A stretch of DNA of 42,845 nt from positions 1-42,845 of the forward strand of contig NZ_JAFIRA010000035.1 of the NCBI RefSeq assembly GCF_022848905.1, in the 5' to 3' direction. This document shows positions 1-8,568 of this stretch, in pieces (position 1 is the stretch's first letter; every line of letters begins with the position of its first letter). A program made the position numbers and the translations under genes. Below the pieces are notes generated by a model. That model was given only the letters and a program-made list of their open reading frames with translations, was not told the origin of the DNA and made no database searches. This stretch comes from Thermostichus vulcanus str. 'Rupite'. Its GTDB lineage: Bacteria > Cyanobacteriota > Cyanobacteriia > Thermostichales > Thermostichaceae.

Positions 1-83
1 TGAGTGTGGTGGTGACCCGTTTCATGGGGACTATTGTATGTACTATTTCTGTTGCTGAATAAATTCAGCCTGTGCGCTTATAT

Positions 84-126
84 CCCCCGGTTAGAAACCG
101 GGGGCTTTACGCTGCTTTTCGTAAAG
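84..126 (+). repeat. Two adjacent hairpins at the left edge (terminator or insertion-sequence end)
   Basis: A perfect 9-bp stem, CCCCCGGTT at 84-92 and AACCGGGGG at 96-104 with a 3-base loop, is followed without a gap by a second stem, CTTTACG at 105-111 and CGTAAAG at 120-126. The first lacks a long T tract, so it is not a classic terminator. Tandem subterminal hairpins of this look occur at the ends of IS200/IS605-type elements, and the window starts just upstream, so an element or a gene may end here. The hairpins are seen; their role is inferred. Confidence 0.5.
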
Positions 127-196
127 GTTGGGTCGGCTCCTGTGGGATCCCTTTCTTTCTCCTAGAGTGGAATATTGGCATTCATCAAGTTCAGCC

Positions 197-1129
197 ATGA
201 AAGGTTTGCGTCCCGCCCTTGGCATCCCTATTGGCATCGGCTTTTCCTGGGGAGGAATTCCCAAAACCCTCAAGGGGATTCTGTTGATTTTAATCTCCGT
301 CAGTTGCTTTGCCACGATGGATGCCACGATCCGTCGCCTGTCGGGGGAGCTGCACCCGTTTGAGATCGCCTTTTTTCGCAATTTTTTCGGGTCATTGGCT
401 CTGCTACCGCTGTTGGTGCGAGAGGGCTTGGGATCCCTGCGTACGGAGCGGTTGGGGCTGTTTGCGTTGCGGGGTGTGCTGAATACCATCGCCATGCTGA
501 TGTTTTTCTGGGCTTTAAGTCGGATCCCTTTGGCGGAGGTGACAGCCCTTAGCTTTACGATTCCCCTGTTTGCGTCGCTGTTTGCCATCTGGCTGTTGCG
601 GGAACAGGTTTACCTACAGCGCTGGGTGGCTCTGGGGTTGGGTTTCGTCGGCATGATCGTATTGTTGCGACCGGGGTTTCAAGCAGTGACCGTAGGGGCA
701 ATAGCAGCGGTGGCGGCTTCTATTTTGTTGGCTTGGGTAACGATACTGATTAAGATTCTCTCCCGCACGGAGTCCAGCATCACGATTACCGCTTATATGG
801 GCTTGTTTCAGGCCCCTTTGTCGCTGTTGGCGGCGGTGTGGTTTTGGCAATGGCCGGGCGGGGAAGATTGGATGCCGTTGTTGGCGATTGGCTGCTTGGG
901 CACGCTGGGTCAGGTGATGATGATCCATGCTTTTGCCTATGCAGATGTCTCGACGCTGTTGCCCTTTCAGTTTTCGGCCTTGATTTGGGCGACGCTGTAC
1001 GGGTTTTTCTGGTTTGGGGAATGGCCGGATCTCTGGACTTGGGTGGGGGGTGCCATTATTTTTGGGAGTTCCCTGACGTTGGCCTATCGGGAATCTCGGC
1101 TGAAGGTGAGCAGTACCCTCAGTCAGTGA
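197..1129 (+). CDS. EamA/DMT-superfamily membrane transporter
   Basis: Encodes a hydrophobic protein of about 310 residues with roughly ten membrane segments arranged as two similar halves, the architecture of EamA-type drug/metabolite transporters in the inner membrane. The first half opens with a helix containing SVSCFATMDA followed by a charged loop, and the second half starts near the AIAAVAASILLAWVTILIK segment. The substrate cannot be read from sequence; members export amino acids, nucleosides or other small metabolites. I chose the ATG at 197 because the open frame upstream to 128 encodes a polar stretch unlike the family. It stands alone, with the lipoprotein gene about 100 bases downstream on the same strand. 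Confidence 0.85.
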   Translation: MKGLRPALGIPIGIGFSWGGIPKTLKGILLILISVSCFATMDATIRRLSGELHPFEIAFFRNFFGSLALLPLLVREGLGSLRTERLGLFALRGVLNTIAMLMFFWALSRIPLAEVTALSFTIPLFASLFAIWLLREQVYLQRWVALGLGFVGMIVLLRPGFQAVTVGAIAAVAASILLAWVTILIKILSRTESSITITAYMGLFQAPLSLLAAVWFWQWPGGEDWMPLLAIGCLGTLGQVMMIHAFAYADVSTLLPFQFSALIWATLYGFFWFGEWPDLWTWVGGAIIFGSSLTLAYRESRLKVSSTLSQ

Positions 1130-1196
1130 GGATCCCCGCAGAACTACGGTTGTTCATCACTCTGTTCGGAAGATAGCTTAGCTGTGTGAATAGATT

Positions 1197-1218
1197 TGAA
1201 ATTAATCTGAAATTAATC
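1197..1218 (+). repeat. 11-bp perfect tandem duplication before the lipoprotein gene
   Basis: TGAAATTAATC occurs twice head to tail (1197-1207 and 1208-1218), ending 10 bases before the ATG at 1229. It lies where a ribosome-binding site or operator would be and leaves no good purine-rich Shine-Dalgarno sequence. Confidence 0.75.
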
Positions 1219-1228
1219 GGCCAAGAAT

Positions 1229-1828
1229 ATGAGAAAACCAAAAATAGTGGCGCTGCTACTTGCCATTATTTGCCTATATGCTTGCGGATCTTCATCTTGG
1301 GTAACCCACAGCAGCCCAGGGATGAGGGGTGTTAAGGTGTCGGTTGCTGTACCCCTTTCTGTGCAAGAGGCTCGCCGCTCAAGTTTTCGGGATCCGCGCT
1401 CGTCTTCTGTGGTCAATCAGCTGGATCAATTCATGACTGTTACTCTTAGGTGTGATCCTGTCTTTACTGGCACAGGTGTTAATCCGCCAGAGGTGGATTC
1501 AGTCACGGTACAGTTTTCTGTTTCTTCTCCAAGTGCTCCGCTTATCTCTTTTACTGCGACTGCTCGGGGTTTTGAAGCAGATGAAACTTACTTGAGTGAT
1601 CAAGATTTGGTTATCAATGATGGAGTATCCCCAGGAGAAGATCCCATTCCTGATATTGTGATTCTTTTTCCAGGATCCTTTCCTCCCAGTGTGACAAGAG
1701 TTTGCTTAGATTTGTCCGGTGTCAGGTTGCGGCCGTTCCCTTTTGGTGGCCCTAGACCTTTCCCATTTTCGGTACAAGATCTCTGCACACCGCAAAATCT
1801 TGACTTGAACTTAGCCTGTAATACTTAG
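1229..1828 (+). CDS. Predicted lipoprotein of unknown function
   Basis: A 199-residue protein whose first 19 residues form a lipoprotein signal: basic MRKPK, a hydrophobic core, then a Leu-Tyr-Ala-Cys lipobox with the acylated cysteine at residue 19. It should be anchored to a membrane facing the periplasm. The mature part is rich in Ser, Val, Pro and Asp, is probably beta-rich and has no motif I recognise; the C-terminal third has a Pro/Phe/Gly-rich segment (RPFPFGGPRPFPF) and two Cys near the end (CTPQNLDLNLAC). Base composition is more AT-rich than its neighbours. It is preceded by a tandem 11-bp repeat. I cannot suggest a function. Confidence 0.7.
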   Translation: MRKPKIVALLLAIICLYACGSSSWVTHSSPGMRGVKVSVAVPLSVQEARRSSFRDPRSSSVVNQLDQFMTVTLRCDPVFTGTGVNPPEVDSVTVQFSVSSPSAPLISFTATARGFEADETYLSDQDLVINDGVSPGEDPIPDIVILFPGSFPPSVTRVCLDLSGVRLRPFPFGGPRPFPFSVQDLCTPQNLDLNLACNT

Positions 1829-1985
1829 TCAAAGTTTGTTCTTTTTTGAGCGGAGCTTTGTGGTTCATCGGATTCGATCCATTGGTTAGACTAAAAAACT
1901 TCTTGTGAAAGGGGAGCTGCCCCAACTCCAGCCTTTGTCCTTACCCATCTGCCTCACAAATCAGGGATCCTAATGAGAAGTACCT

Positions 1986-3209
1986 GTGAGGTTGGGGGTG
2001 CAAGAGCTGTCTTGGTTGGTGTTGGGCCTGAGCTATGTCGGGTTGGGTCTAGGATCCCTGCCCAGGTTGCGCATGAACCGAGCCACGATTGCCCTGGTGG
2101 GATCCGCCCTGTTGATCGGTTTGGGAACTTTGTCATTGCGGCAGGCTTGGGAAGCCATTGACCCGACCACGATTGTGTTTTTGCTGAGCATGATGGTGGT
2201 GAATGCCAGCTTGTCCTACGGGGGCGCATTTCAGGTGGCTTTGGTGGGGTTGATTCGGGCCAGCCGTAGCCCTTTTGGCCTGTTGATCATGCTGGTGTTT
2301 GGCAGCGGGTTGCTCTCGGCTTTTCTGCTCAACGATACCCTGGCGTTGGTGTTCACCCCCCTGACCTTACAGGTGACGACGGTGCTGGGGTTAAACTCGA
2401 TCCCCTACCTATTGGCATTGGCAGCGGCTACGAACCTGGGCTCGGTCGCTACCCTGAGCGGTAACCCCCAGAATATTTTGGTCGGCTCCTTTTCAGGGAT
2501 TGGCTACCTGGAGTTTGCCGGCAGGATGACCCCGATTGCGGTGGTGGGGCTGCTGGTGGAGGTGGGGTTACTGTGGCTCTACTATCCGCAGGTACGTTCG
2601 TTGAAACCCTTTGCAGAGGTGCCTTGGATCCCGCTGCGGCTCTATCCCCCCCTCTTGCGTAAGAGCGTGGTGATCACGGGAGGACTGTTTGTGGCGTTTG
2701 TGGCCGGGATCCCGTTGGCGGAATCGGCCTTGGTGGCGGCGGCCCTGTTGTTGATCACCCGCAGACTCAAACCAGAGCGATTTTTGGGGCAGGTGGACTG
2801 GAATTTGCTGGTGATGTTTTCGGGGTTGTTTATCCTGACGCGAGCAACACGGGAATTGGTAGCCGGTAGCCCCTGGGGGGCGAGCTTGTGGCCTTTGGCA
2901 GAAGGTCTGGCGGGATCCCCCCTCAGTTTGCTCGGCGGTGTGGCGTTGTTGTCCAATACCATTTCCAATGTGCCGGCAGTGTTGTTGTTGCAGCCGTTGA
3001 TCCCACAGCAGGATGCCACCGCATGGTTGCTGCTGGCTGCGGGATCCACTTTGGCGGGCAATCTCACCCTGTTTGGCGCAGTGGCCAATTTGATCACAGT
3101 CGAGGCAGCAGCCAAAAAAGGCTACACCCTCACGTTTGGAGAGCATCTCCGTTTTGGCTTGCCCTTGACGATGCTCACTCTTGGGTTCACCTGGCTGTGG
3201 TTGCGTTAA
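1986..3209 (+). CDS. ArsB/NhaD (ion transporter) superfamily membrane transporter
   Basis: A 407-residue polytopic protein with about ten to twelve membrane helices. Two segments are diagnostic of the ArsB/NhaD and SLC13-like superfamily: the first half has a re-entrant type sequence with LLNDTLALVFTPL, followed by AAATNLGSVATLSGNPQNI (the TNxGSxxTxxGNPQN type motif); the second half repeats it as SNTISNVPAVLLL and AAGSTLAGNLTLFGAVAN. Such proteins move anions, or antiport sodium against protons; the substrate here is unknown. The start is taken as the GTG at 1986; another initiation codon close by is possible. Transcribed alone, with a repeat-bearing gap before the next gene. Confidence 0.82.
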   Translation: MRLGVQELSWLVLGLSYVGLGLGSLPRLRMNRATIALVGSALLIGLGTLSLRQAWEAIDPTTIVFLLSMMVVNASLSYGGAFQVALVGLIRASRSPFGLLIMLVFGSGLLSAFLLNDTLALVFTPLTLQVTTVLGLNSIPYLLALAAATNLGSVATLSGNPQNILVGSFSGIGYLEFAGRMTPIAVVGLLVEVGLLWLYYPQVRSLKPFAEVPWIPLRLYPPLLRKSVVITGGLFVAFVAGIPLAESALVAAALLLITRRLKPERFLGQVDWNLLVMFSGLFILTRATRELVAGSPWGASLWPLAEGLAGSPLSLLGGVALLSNTISNVPAVLLLQPLIPQQDATAWLLLAAGSTLAGNLTLFGAVANLITVEAAAKKGYTLTFGEHLRFGLPLTMLTLGFTWLWLR

Positions 3210-3253
3210 CCTGGCTCTTTGGATGGGGCCAATCCTGGTACTGTCAATCGTAA

Positions 3254-3327
3254 GGGGCAACCCCTATCCCGTCAAGGTAAGGGCGATAGCAATGGCAATA
3301 GCAATGGCAATATAGAAAGGTTGCCCC
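3254..3327 (+). repeat. 9-bp inverted repeat enclosing a 12-bp tandem duplication
   Basis: GGGGCAACC at 3254-3262 is the exact reverse complement of GGTTGCCCC at 3319-3327. Between them TAGCAATGGCAA is repeated twice (3287-3298 and 3299-3310). The structure fills the gap between the transporter and the deoxyhypusine-synthase-like gene and could be a transcript-end or leader hairpin. Confidence 0.6.
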
Positions 3328-3376
3328 AACTCAGGGGTACCCATTCTCACCCAATCTACCGAAGGAGAGATCCAAG

Positions 3377-4510
3377 ATGTCTGCCAAGGATGAGGGTTCC
3401 TCAAAACGGTTTCTGCGTGGGCGTAAGATCGACCCCCAGCCAATTTATGCCGGGATCCCTCTTACCGACCTAATCGATCAAACCTTTCTCTCCTACAACT
3501 CCGGGCGCTTGCGAGAAGCCTGTCAGCTCTTGGTGGAGCGGATGTTGCAGCCGGGAGTAACGGTGGGGCTAAGCCTAACTGGGGCACTCACGCCGGCAGG
3601 ATTGGGCATTGCAGCTGTGATCCCTCTGATGCAGGCGGGCTTTGTCGACTGGATCGTCTCTACTGGGGCCAATCTCTATCACGATACCCACTTTGGCATT
3701 GGCCTGGATTTGCACCGCGGTCGCCCCGACATCAGTGACGTGGTGCTGCGGGAAGAGGGGGTGGTGCGCATCTACGATATTTTCTTCGACTATGATGTGC
3801 TGCTTTCTACGGATGCCTTCTTTCGCCAAGTCATGCAGGCACCGGAGTTCGACCGCCGCATGGGATCCGCTGAATTTCATCACCTCTGTGGCAAGTACAT
3901 CGCCGCTCGGGAAGAAGCCTTGGGCTTGAAGGATCGCTCCCTGCTGGCAGCAGCCTATCGGTATGGGGTACCCGTCTACACCTCCAGCCCTGGGGATAGC
4001 TCCATTGGTATGAATGTGGCGGCTTTGGCGTTGCAAGGGCGCGGGCCGGTGATCGATGTGTCTTTGGATGTGAATGAGACGGCGGCGATTGTACTGGAGG
4101 CAAAGCGCAGCGGAGGGGCCAGTGCCGTCTGGATCTTGGGTGGGGGATCCCCGAAGAACTTCATGCTGCAAACGGAGCCGCAAATTCAGGAGGTGCTGGG
4201 CATTGAAGAAAAGGGACACGACTTTTTCCTGCAAGTGACCGATGCACGACCGGATACGGGCGGTCTGTCTGGGGCAACCCCTTCTGAGGCAGTGTCTTGG
4301 GGCAAAGTCGATCCGGATAAGTTACCGGACACGATTGTGGTCTATAGCGATTCCACCATTGCCATGCCGCTACTGACCGCCTATGTCCTTTCCAAACGGG
4401 ATCCCCGCCCTTTGAAGCGCTTGTATGAGCGGCGAGCCGAGTTGGTGGAGCAGTTGCGGCAAGCCCACCTAGAAGCTCAGGCAGAGAAAGAAACCGTGGG
4501 TGCAGTTTAA
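3377..4510 (+). CDS. Deoxyhypusine-synthase-family protein
   Basis: A 377-residue protein spanning the whole deoxyhypusine synthase fold. Recognisable parts: [15 protein letters not shown] near 61-75 and the NAD-site type segment [11 protein letters not shown] at 95-105, the [15 protein letters not shown] stretch near 199-213, and the LGGGSPKNF segment carrying Lys260, at the place of the catalytic lysine that forms the enzyme-substrate imine in eukaryotic enzymes. In eukaryotes and archaea the enzyme moves the aminobutyl group of spermidine to a lysine of eIF5A. Bacteria lack eIF5A, and bacterial relatives are known to make homospermidine or have unknown targets, so a polyamine aminobutyl transferase is the best inference. 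A good AAGGAG lies about 10 bases before the ATG. Soluble, cytoplasmic. Confidence 0.88.
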   Translation: MSAKDEGSSKRFLRGRKIDPQPIYAGIPLTDLIDQTFLSYNSGRLREACQLLVERMLQPGVTVGLSLTGALTPAGLGIAAVIPLMQAGFVDWIVSTGANLYHDTHFGIGLDLHRGRPDISDVVLREEGVVRIYDIFFDYDVLLSTDAFFRQVMQAPEFDRRMGSAEFHHLCGKYIAAREEALGLKDRSLLAAAYRYGVPVYTSSPGDSSIGMNVAALALQGRGPVIDVSLDVNETAAIVLEAKRSGGASAVWILGGGSPKNFMLQTEPQIQEVLGIEEKGHDFFLQVTDARPDTGGLSGATPSEAVSWGKVDPDKLPDTIVVYSDSTIAMPLLTAYVLSKRDPRPLKRLYERRAELVEQLRQAHLEAQAEKETVGAV

Positions 4511-4621
4511 TTCTCTTCTCCTTCTCAGACAATTCTCATCCGTTCTTCAGACAGAGATCCCTTTTCCCCTGATAGTCTGGATATTCATTCCAGTCTCCAG
4601 CAGTCTCAATGGGTTCTGGGT

Positions 4622-5713
4622 ATGAGCCATCTGGTTCTTCGTCATCTCAGCAAATGCTTCCACAGACAGGGGATCCCAGCCCTAAAGGATTTGTCTTTGA
4701 CGGTGGCAGCAGGGGAGATCTTCGCTTTGCTTGGGCCGTCTGGCTGCGGCAAATCCACGACCCTCAACCTAATTGCCGGGTTGTTGGAGCCGGATCCGGT
4801 TCCTTATCCTGGCGAGATTTGGCTGGATGGCATCCTGCTGAACCCCTTGCCGCCTGAACGGCGTGGCGTCACGTTGCTCTCTCAGTACAGTCGTCTATTT
4901 CCCCACATGAGTGTCGGAGAGAATGTTGCCTTTGGCCTAAAAATGCGCCGTATCCCCAAAGCAGAACGGGAAGCTCAGGCGTTACGCATGTTGGAACGGG
5001 TACAACTGGCCGGATTTGCCCACCGTCGTCCGGCCCAACTCTCAGGGGGACAGGCTCAACGGGTAGCCCTAGCCAGAGCCTTGGTGATCCAACCCAAACT
5101 GCTGCTTTTGGATGAGCCGCTTTCGGCGTTGGATGCCAACCTGCGCCAGGAGATGCAGAATCTCATTTTGGATTTGCAAGCAGAATCCGGTGTGACGACG
5201 GTGTTGGTGACCCACGACCAAGCCGAAGCCACTGCTATGGCCCAACGCATTGGGCTGATGTTTGAGGGACAACTGCACCAAGTGGGATCCCCGGCGGAGT
5301 TTTATCAGCAACCGGCCTCGGAACGCATTGCCCGCTTTTTTGGTGGGGTGAATTTCTTCGATGCCCAAGCGGATCACCATGAGCTATGGGTAGGGGAAGG
5401 GATCCGTCTTTTTTATGGGGCTGTGCCCCAACAGGGGAAGGTGCGGCTGACCATCCGGCCGGAACAGATCCAGGTGTTTTCTCATCCGCCCACTTTTCCC
5501 CACAATGTCTGCAGAGCTGAAGTGATCTCAGAACGCTTTACAGGTACTCAGCGGCGACTGACTGTGCAAACAGCCTTGGGATTACTTCAGGCATGGGTGG
5601 CTCCACATCAGGGGTTTGGGGTAGGGCAAGTGGTGTGGATCCATTTGCCCCCGGAGGCCTTGTGGTGTGTGGAGGGATCCCGATCTGTGCCAATACTTCC
5701 TCTGGCGGTGTAG
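4622..5713 (+). CDS. ABC transporter ATP-binding protein, CysA/PotA/sugar-importer (MalK-like) type
   Basis: A 363-residue ATPase with Walker A GPSGCGKST at 38-46, a Q-loop around Q88, signature LSGGQ at 140-144, Walker B LLLLDEP at 160-166 and switch His198. The C-terminal ~120 residues (from about 240, with VRLTIRPEQIQVF) form the OB-like TOBE domain typical of ATPases of importers for sulfate, spermidine, iron or sugars. Neither permease nor binding protein is adjacent, so it must serve a transporter encoded elsewhere and its substrate is open. The chosen ATG at 4622 puts the conserved HLSKCF strand at the usual distance from the N terminus. It follows the previous gene by about 110 bases. 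Confidence 0.85.
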   Translation: MSHLVLRHLSKCFHRQGIPALKDLSLTVAAGEIFALLGPSGCGKSTTLNLIAGLLEPDPVPYPGEIWLDGILLNPLPPERRGVTLLSQYSRLFPHMSVGENVAFGLKMRRIPKAEREAQALRMLERVQLAGFAHRRPAQLSGGQAQRVALARALVIQPKLLLLDEPLSALDANLRQEMQNLILDLQAESGVTTVLVTHDQAEATAMAQRIGLMFEGQLHQVGSPAEFYQQPASERIARFFGGVNFFDAQADHHELWVGEGIRLFYGAVPQQGKVRLTIRPEQIQVFSHPPTFPHNVCRAEVISERFTGTQRRLTVQTALGLLQAWVAPHQGFGVGQVVWIHLPPEALWCVEGSRSVPILPLAV

Positions 5714-5829
5714 GCAAGCGGAACCCAAATCAACCAAAATCAAAGGGACTCCGGCAATGGCAGCCTTGTAAGCCACAAAATGACCCTCTGGGTTGTGCAG
5801 AGCATGATAAAAGGCCCAGCTATTGGTTC

Positions 5830-5878
5830 TACAGCCCTTTAATGCTCCGCATCCCTAAAGTGAACGCAGGTTATCTAA
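5830..5878 (+). repeat. Left part of the dispersed MITE-like repeat (copy C, truncated)
   Basis: The stretch starts with TACAGCCCTTTAATGCTCCG, the same start as the copies at 36657 and 39872, and then has CCCTAAAGTGAACGCAGGTT, matching CCCCAAAAGTGAACGCGGGTT inside the 39872 copy. No matching right end follows, so this copy has lost its right half and an internal segment. It lies in the convergent gap between the ABC ATPase gene and panB (5714-5947), which otherwise holds nothing recognisable. Confidence 0.7.
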
Positions 5879-5947
5879 GTAGCTGGAAACCGATGGCCAT
5901 TGGCATACTCATTGATCAATTGCCCTGACTTTAAGGGGTGAAATTCT

Positions 5948-6733
5948 CTAGCTGGGAGGGAAAGCTCCTTTTTGCACCTCGACAACAAAAGCTTGCACCG
6001 CTTCCAAAATGGTTTGCCGCAAGTTGGTATAGGCTTTGGCAAAGGGTGGGATCCGCTCGCTCAGCCCCAGCAGATCGTGGGTAACCAGGATTTGTCCATC
6101 ACAATCTGGCCCAGCGCCAATTCCCAAGGTGGGGATCCCGACCTGTTCTGAAATTTGGGCAGCCAATTCCGCGGGCATGTGTTCCAAAACCAGGGCAAAT
6201 GCTCCCGCTTGTTCTAGGTTCAGGGCTTCCTGGCGCAATCGCTCTGCTTCTGGAGAGGTTTTCCCCTGCTGACGATAGCCCCCCAGTTGATGTTTGGCCT
6301 GTGGGGTGAGTCCAATATGCCCCAAGACCGGGATGCCCCGCTGCACCAAAAAGGCCACCGTTTCCACCATATCGGGGTAGCCCCCCTCCAGCTTGACTCC
6401 ATTCACCCCCGCCTCTTTCATCAACCGGCCTGCGGAGAGGAGGGCCTGTTCTTTTTGAACTTGGTAGGTCATGAAGGGCAAATCTGCCACCAAAAAAGCT
6501 CTCTCTACCCCACGGCGTACCGCCTGGGCATGGTGCAGCATCGCTTCCAGGGTGAGGGGTAAGGTGCTGGTATAGCCCAAACTGGTCATGGCTAGACTAT
6601 CACCCACCAGGATCAAGTCGATCCCTGCCTTATCCAAAATCTGAGCAGTAGCATAGTCGGCAGCCGTGAGGGCAACCAGAGGTTGGCCATCCTGTTTAGC
6701 CTGGCGGAAGTGGTGAATGGAAAGGGCAGCCAT
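5948..6733 (-). CDS. panB: 3-methyl-2-oxobutanoate hydroxymethyltransferase (ketopantoate hydroxymethyltransferase)
   Basis: Catalyses transfer of a hydroxymethyl group from 5,10-methylene-tetrahydrofolate to 2-oxoisovalerate, giving ketopantoate, the first committed step of pantothenate and CoA synthesis; cytoplasmic. The protein is about 261 residues, the usual length, and carries the family's [12 protein letters not shown] segment (metal-binding Asp) near residue 43, [18 protein letters not shown], the VKLEGG segment with substrate-site Lys and Glu, GHIGLTPQ and [11 protein letters not shown] with [10 protein letters not shown] use the ATG at 6733; an in-frame ATG at 6742 is equally possible. 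No other pantothenate gene is adjacent. It converges with the plus-strand ABC ATPase gene. Confidence 0.95.
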   Translation of the reverse strand: MAALSIHHFRQAKQDGQPLVALTAADYATAQILDKAGIDLILVGDSLAMTSLGYTSTLPLTLEAMLHHAQAVRRGVERAFLVADLPFMTYQVQKEQALLSAGRLMKEAGVNGVKLEGGYPDMVETVAFLVQRGIPVLGHIGLTPQAKHQLGGYRQQGKTSPEAERLRQEALNLEQAGAFALVLEHMPAELAAQISEQVGIPTLGIGAGPDCDGQILVTHDLLGLSERIPPFAKAYTNLRQTILEAVQAFVVEVQKGAFPPS

Positions 6734-6830
6734 ACTTCCCATGATCTCATCAACTGGAACCCATAGGGGGGATTGTGACCAGACGGGAGACTCCCTTTAG
6801 CCTTAAAATCGGTTAGGCTGAGTTTGCCCT

Positions 6831-6917
6831 GGAAGGGTGGCAGAGTGGTTGATTGTGGCGCTCTCGAAAAGCGTTGTGGCTGCAAGGTCACCGTGGGTTC
6901 GAATCCCACCCCTTCCG
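6831..6917 (+). tRNA. tRNA-Ser (anticodon CGA)
   Basis: An 87-base cloverleaf with acceptor stem GGAAGGG / CCCTTCC and discriminator G, a long variable arm typical of class II tRNAs, and a T arm GTGGG-TTCGAAT-CCCAC. The anticodon loop reads CTCGAAA, so the anticodon is CGA (reads UCG serine codons). The CCA end is not encoded. It lies on the plus strand, just upstream of the divergently oriented panB. Confidence 0.95.
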
Positions 6918-7349
6918 TTTCTCATCAGTCCGAAAGTCCGAACGAAAAATCACGCCCTACTGAAAATATCTAGGACAGAGGGAGGAGCTTGGCCCCTTTT
7001 GATCTGCAACAAAGCCATTAATCAAAGTGCTCCCTTCTTTTGAAGACAGCGGCAAGAATGGGACACTATTGTATCATCGGGATCCGGTCACTGTGGGGCA
7101 GGAATTAACGATTCATAATCCATCTGTGATGAGACAGTCAAGAACACTCTTTATCCATCAAAACTCTGAGGCGGTTGAGTGACCCTAATTTTACAAGTCT
7201 TTGTCATTATTGATTTTCTTTTTCAGGATTTTGGATATAGTATTCTGAAATAGTCTTTGTGAAATTGTGGATTATTGGTCTCATGTTCATGGGCACTCAG
7301 TTGTCAGGCTCTAGGTGTCAAAGGGTAAGCAGCTTGGGGAAAGTAGAGT
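6918..7349. other. AT-rich gap with no recognised gene
   Basis: About 430 bases between the tRNA and the next gene. Short open frames here look non-coding. The last 150 bases are clearly AT-rich and could hold the promoter of the membrane-protein gene, but I see no convincing box pair, repeat or hairpin. Confidence 0.5.
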
Positions 7350-8297
7350 ATGAAAATCACAATTGATATCGACAAGCTCTTGGCGGAAGGTCGTATTGAC
7401 CAAGACGAATACAACCGTCTTAAATCTTTCGCAACTGAGGACACTGGCTCTCTGGCCTTTAATATTTTGATTAGTTTTGGTGTAATTGCAGCAACATTGG
7501 GAGCTATGGCTCTGTTGCCATCTACCGGGACAGCAATCACCCTTGGTTTGATATTGTCAGTCACGGGTGTTTTCTTTCAAACCAAATATACCAAAAATTG
7601 GGGTATATTGGGCACCATTTTATTGCTTGTTGGCACATTAATGGTGAGTGGCGGTATTTTAGCCATTACCCAGGGTAGTGTTGTCGGCTTTTTGCTGGTG
7701 ATGATATTTTGTGCGGTGGGGGGAATTTTGACAAAACGAACCCTACTAATTATCATCGCGACTCTGGCGCTTTCGGCAACGGTAGGGGCGATGGCAATGT
7801 ACGGCTATGCCAGCTATTTTCTCGTGATTCGCCAACCCTTGATTACGGTGATCCTGTTTAGTGCCTTGGGTTGGGGCGCTTATTTTTTCTCCTTCAGACT
7901 GCCCGCAGACTATTCCCACCTGGCGATCGCTGTTTCTCGGACTTCCTTATTTTTGGTCAACTTTGGCTTTTGGGTTGGATCCCTGTGGGGTGACTCTCTC
8001 TGGCTTCGAAACGAGAGCTGGAGCCTTGATGGTCCTAGTCTTATCCCCGATTGGTTTTTTGCTTGGGCTTGGGCTATTGCTTTGCTGGGAACAACGATTT
8101 GGGCAGCACGTCAAAACCGCCGCTGGGCAGTCAATGCCTTGTCTGTCTTTGGGGCGATCCATTTTTATACCCAGTATTTTGAAAACCTAGGAGCATCTCC
8201 TGCAACTCTGCTCGTTGCTGGTATTATCGCTTTGGGTATTGCAGTGGCCCTTGCCCGTTACAATCGCACCCCTTATACCCAGGCTCTCAGAAACTAG
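7350..8297 (+). CDS. Polytopic membrane protein of unknown function, DUF2157-like layout
   Basis: A 315-residue protein. Residues 1-30 are soluble and contain LLAEGRIDQDEYNRLKSF, a short helical motif of the kind seen at the N terminus of DUF2157 and similar bacterial membrane proteins (a few residues of 'dG-I-s-ee-f-rL' pattern). From about residue 35 to the end it is almost all hydrophobic, with around ten membrane helices separated by very short loops. No catalytic motif is visible and the function is unknown; placement in DUF2157 is a resemblance, not a proof. The sequence is somewhat AT-richer than flanking genes. The reading frame stays open for 48 codons past the TAG stop at 8295 (see the next entry). 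Confidence 0.7.
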   Translation: MKITIDIDKLLAEGRIDQDEYNRLKSFATEDTGSLAFNILISFGVIAATLGAMALLPSTGTAITLGLILSVTGVFFQTKYTKNWGILGTILLLVGTLMVSGGILAITQGSVVGFLLVMIFCAVGGILTKRTLLIIIATLALSATVGAMAMYGYASYFLVIRQPLITVILFSALGWGAYFFSFRLPADYSHLAIAVSRTSLFLVNFGFWVGSLWGDSLWLRNESWSLDGPSLIPDWFFAWAWAIALLGTTIWAARQNRRWAVNALSVFGAIHFYTQYFENLGASPATLLVAGIIALGIAVALARYNRTPYTQALRN

Positions 8298-8327
8298 AAC
8301 AGAAACTGGAAACTAAAGAAGGGGAGC

Positions 8328-8444
8328 TTGAGGCAGTGGTTTCGGGAAACTTTTTGGCGTCTGCCTGAAATCTACCGCTTAGTGGTTAGTCCTACCCATC
8401 CCTACTGTGAAGGCAAAAGCGCGGCAGTTCTAGGTTCTAAGTAA
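8328..8444 (+). CDS. Possible 38-residue small ORF or gene remnant
   Basis: Directly after the membrane-protein gene and in the same frame, the sequence can be read from a TTG at 8328 as a 38-residue peptide that includes LRQWFRETFWRLPEIYRL and ends with TAA at 8442. AAGGGGAG lies just before the TTG. The aromatic-rich, ordered composition looks coding. It could be a small protein, an extension lost to a stop codon, or the tail of a deleted gene. I do not recognise it. Confidence 0.3.
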   Translation: MRQWFRETFWRLPEIYRLVVSPTHPYCEGKSAAVLGSK

Positions 8445-8568
8445 TTTGACTTGATAATGGCTCAGCTGGCGACTGGTCCCATAGGTGCTAGAGGATACCA
8501 GAGCAAAACTTCCTTCAGGCAAGCGGCAAAGGTTGGGATAATAAAGTAGCGTTTTCTTCCCCAGAACC

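Noticed and set aside
5714-5947. Riboswitch or small RNA in the gap next to panB
   Set aside because: The gap lies at the 3' ends of both flanking genes and its only recognisable content is the truncated dispersed repeat.
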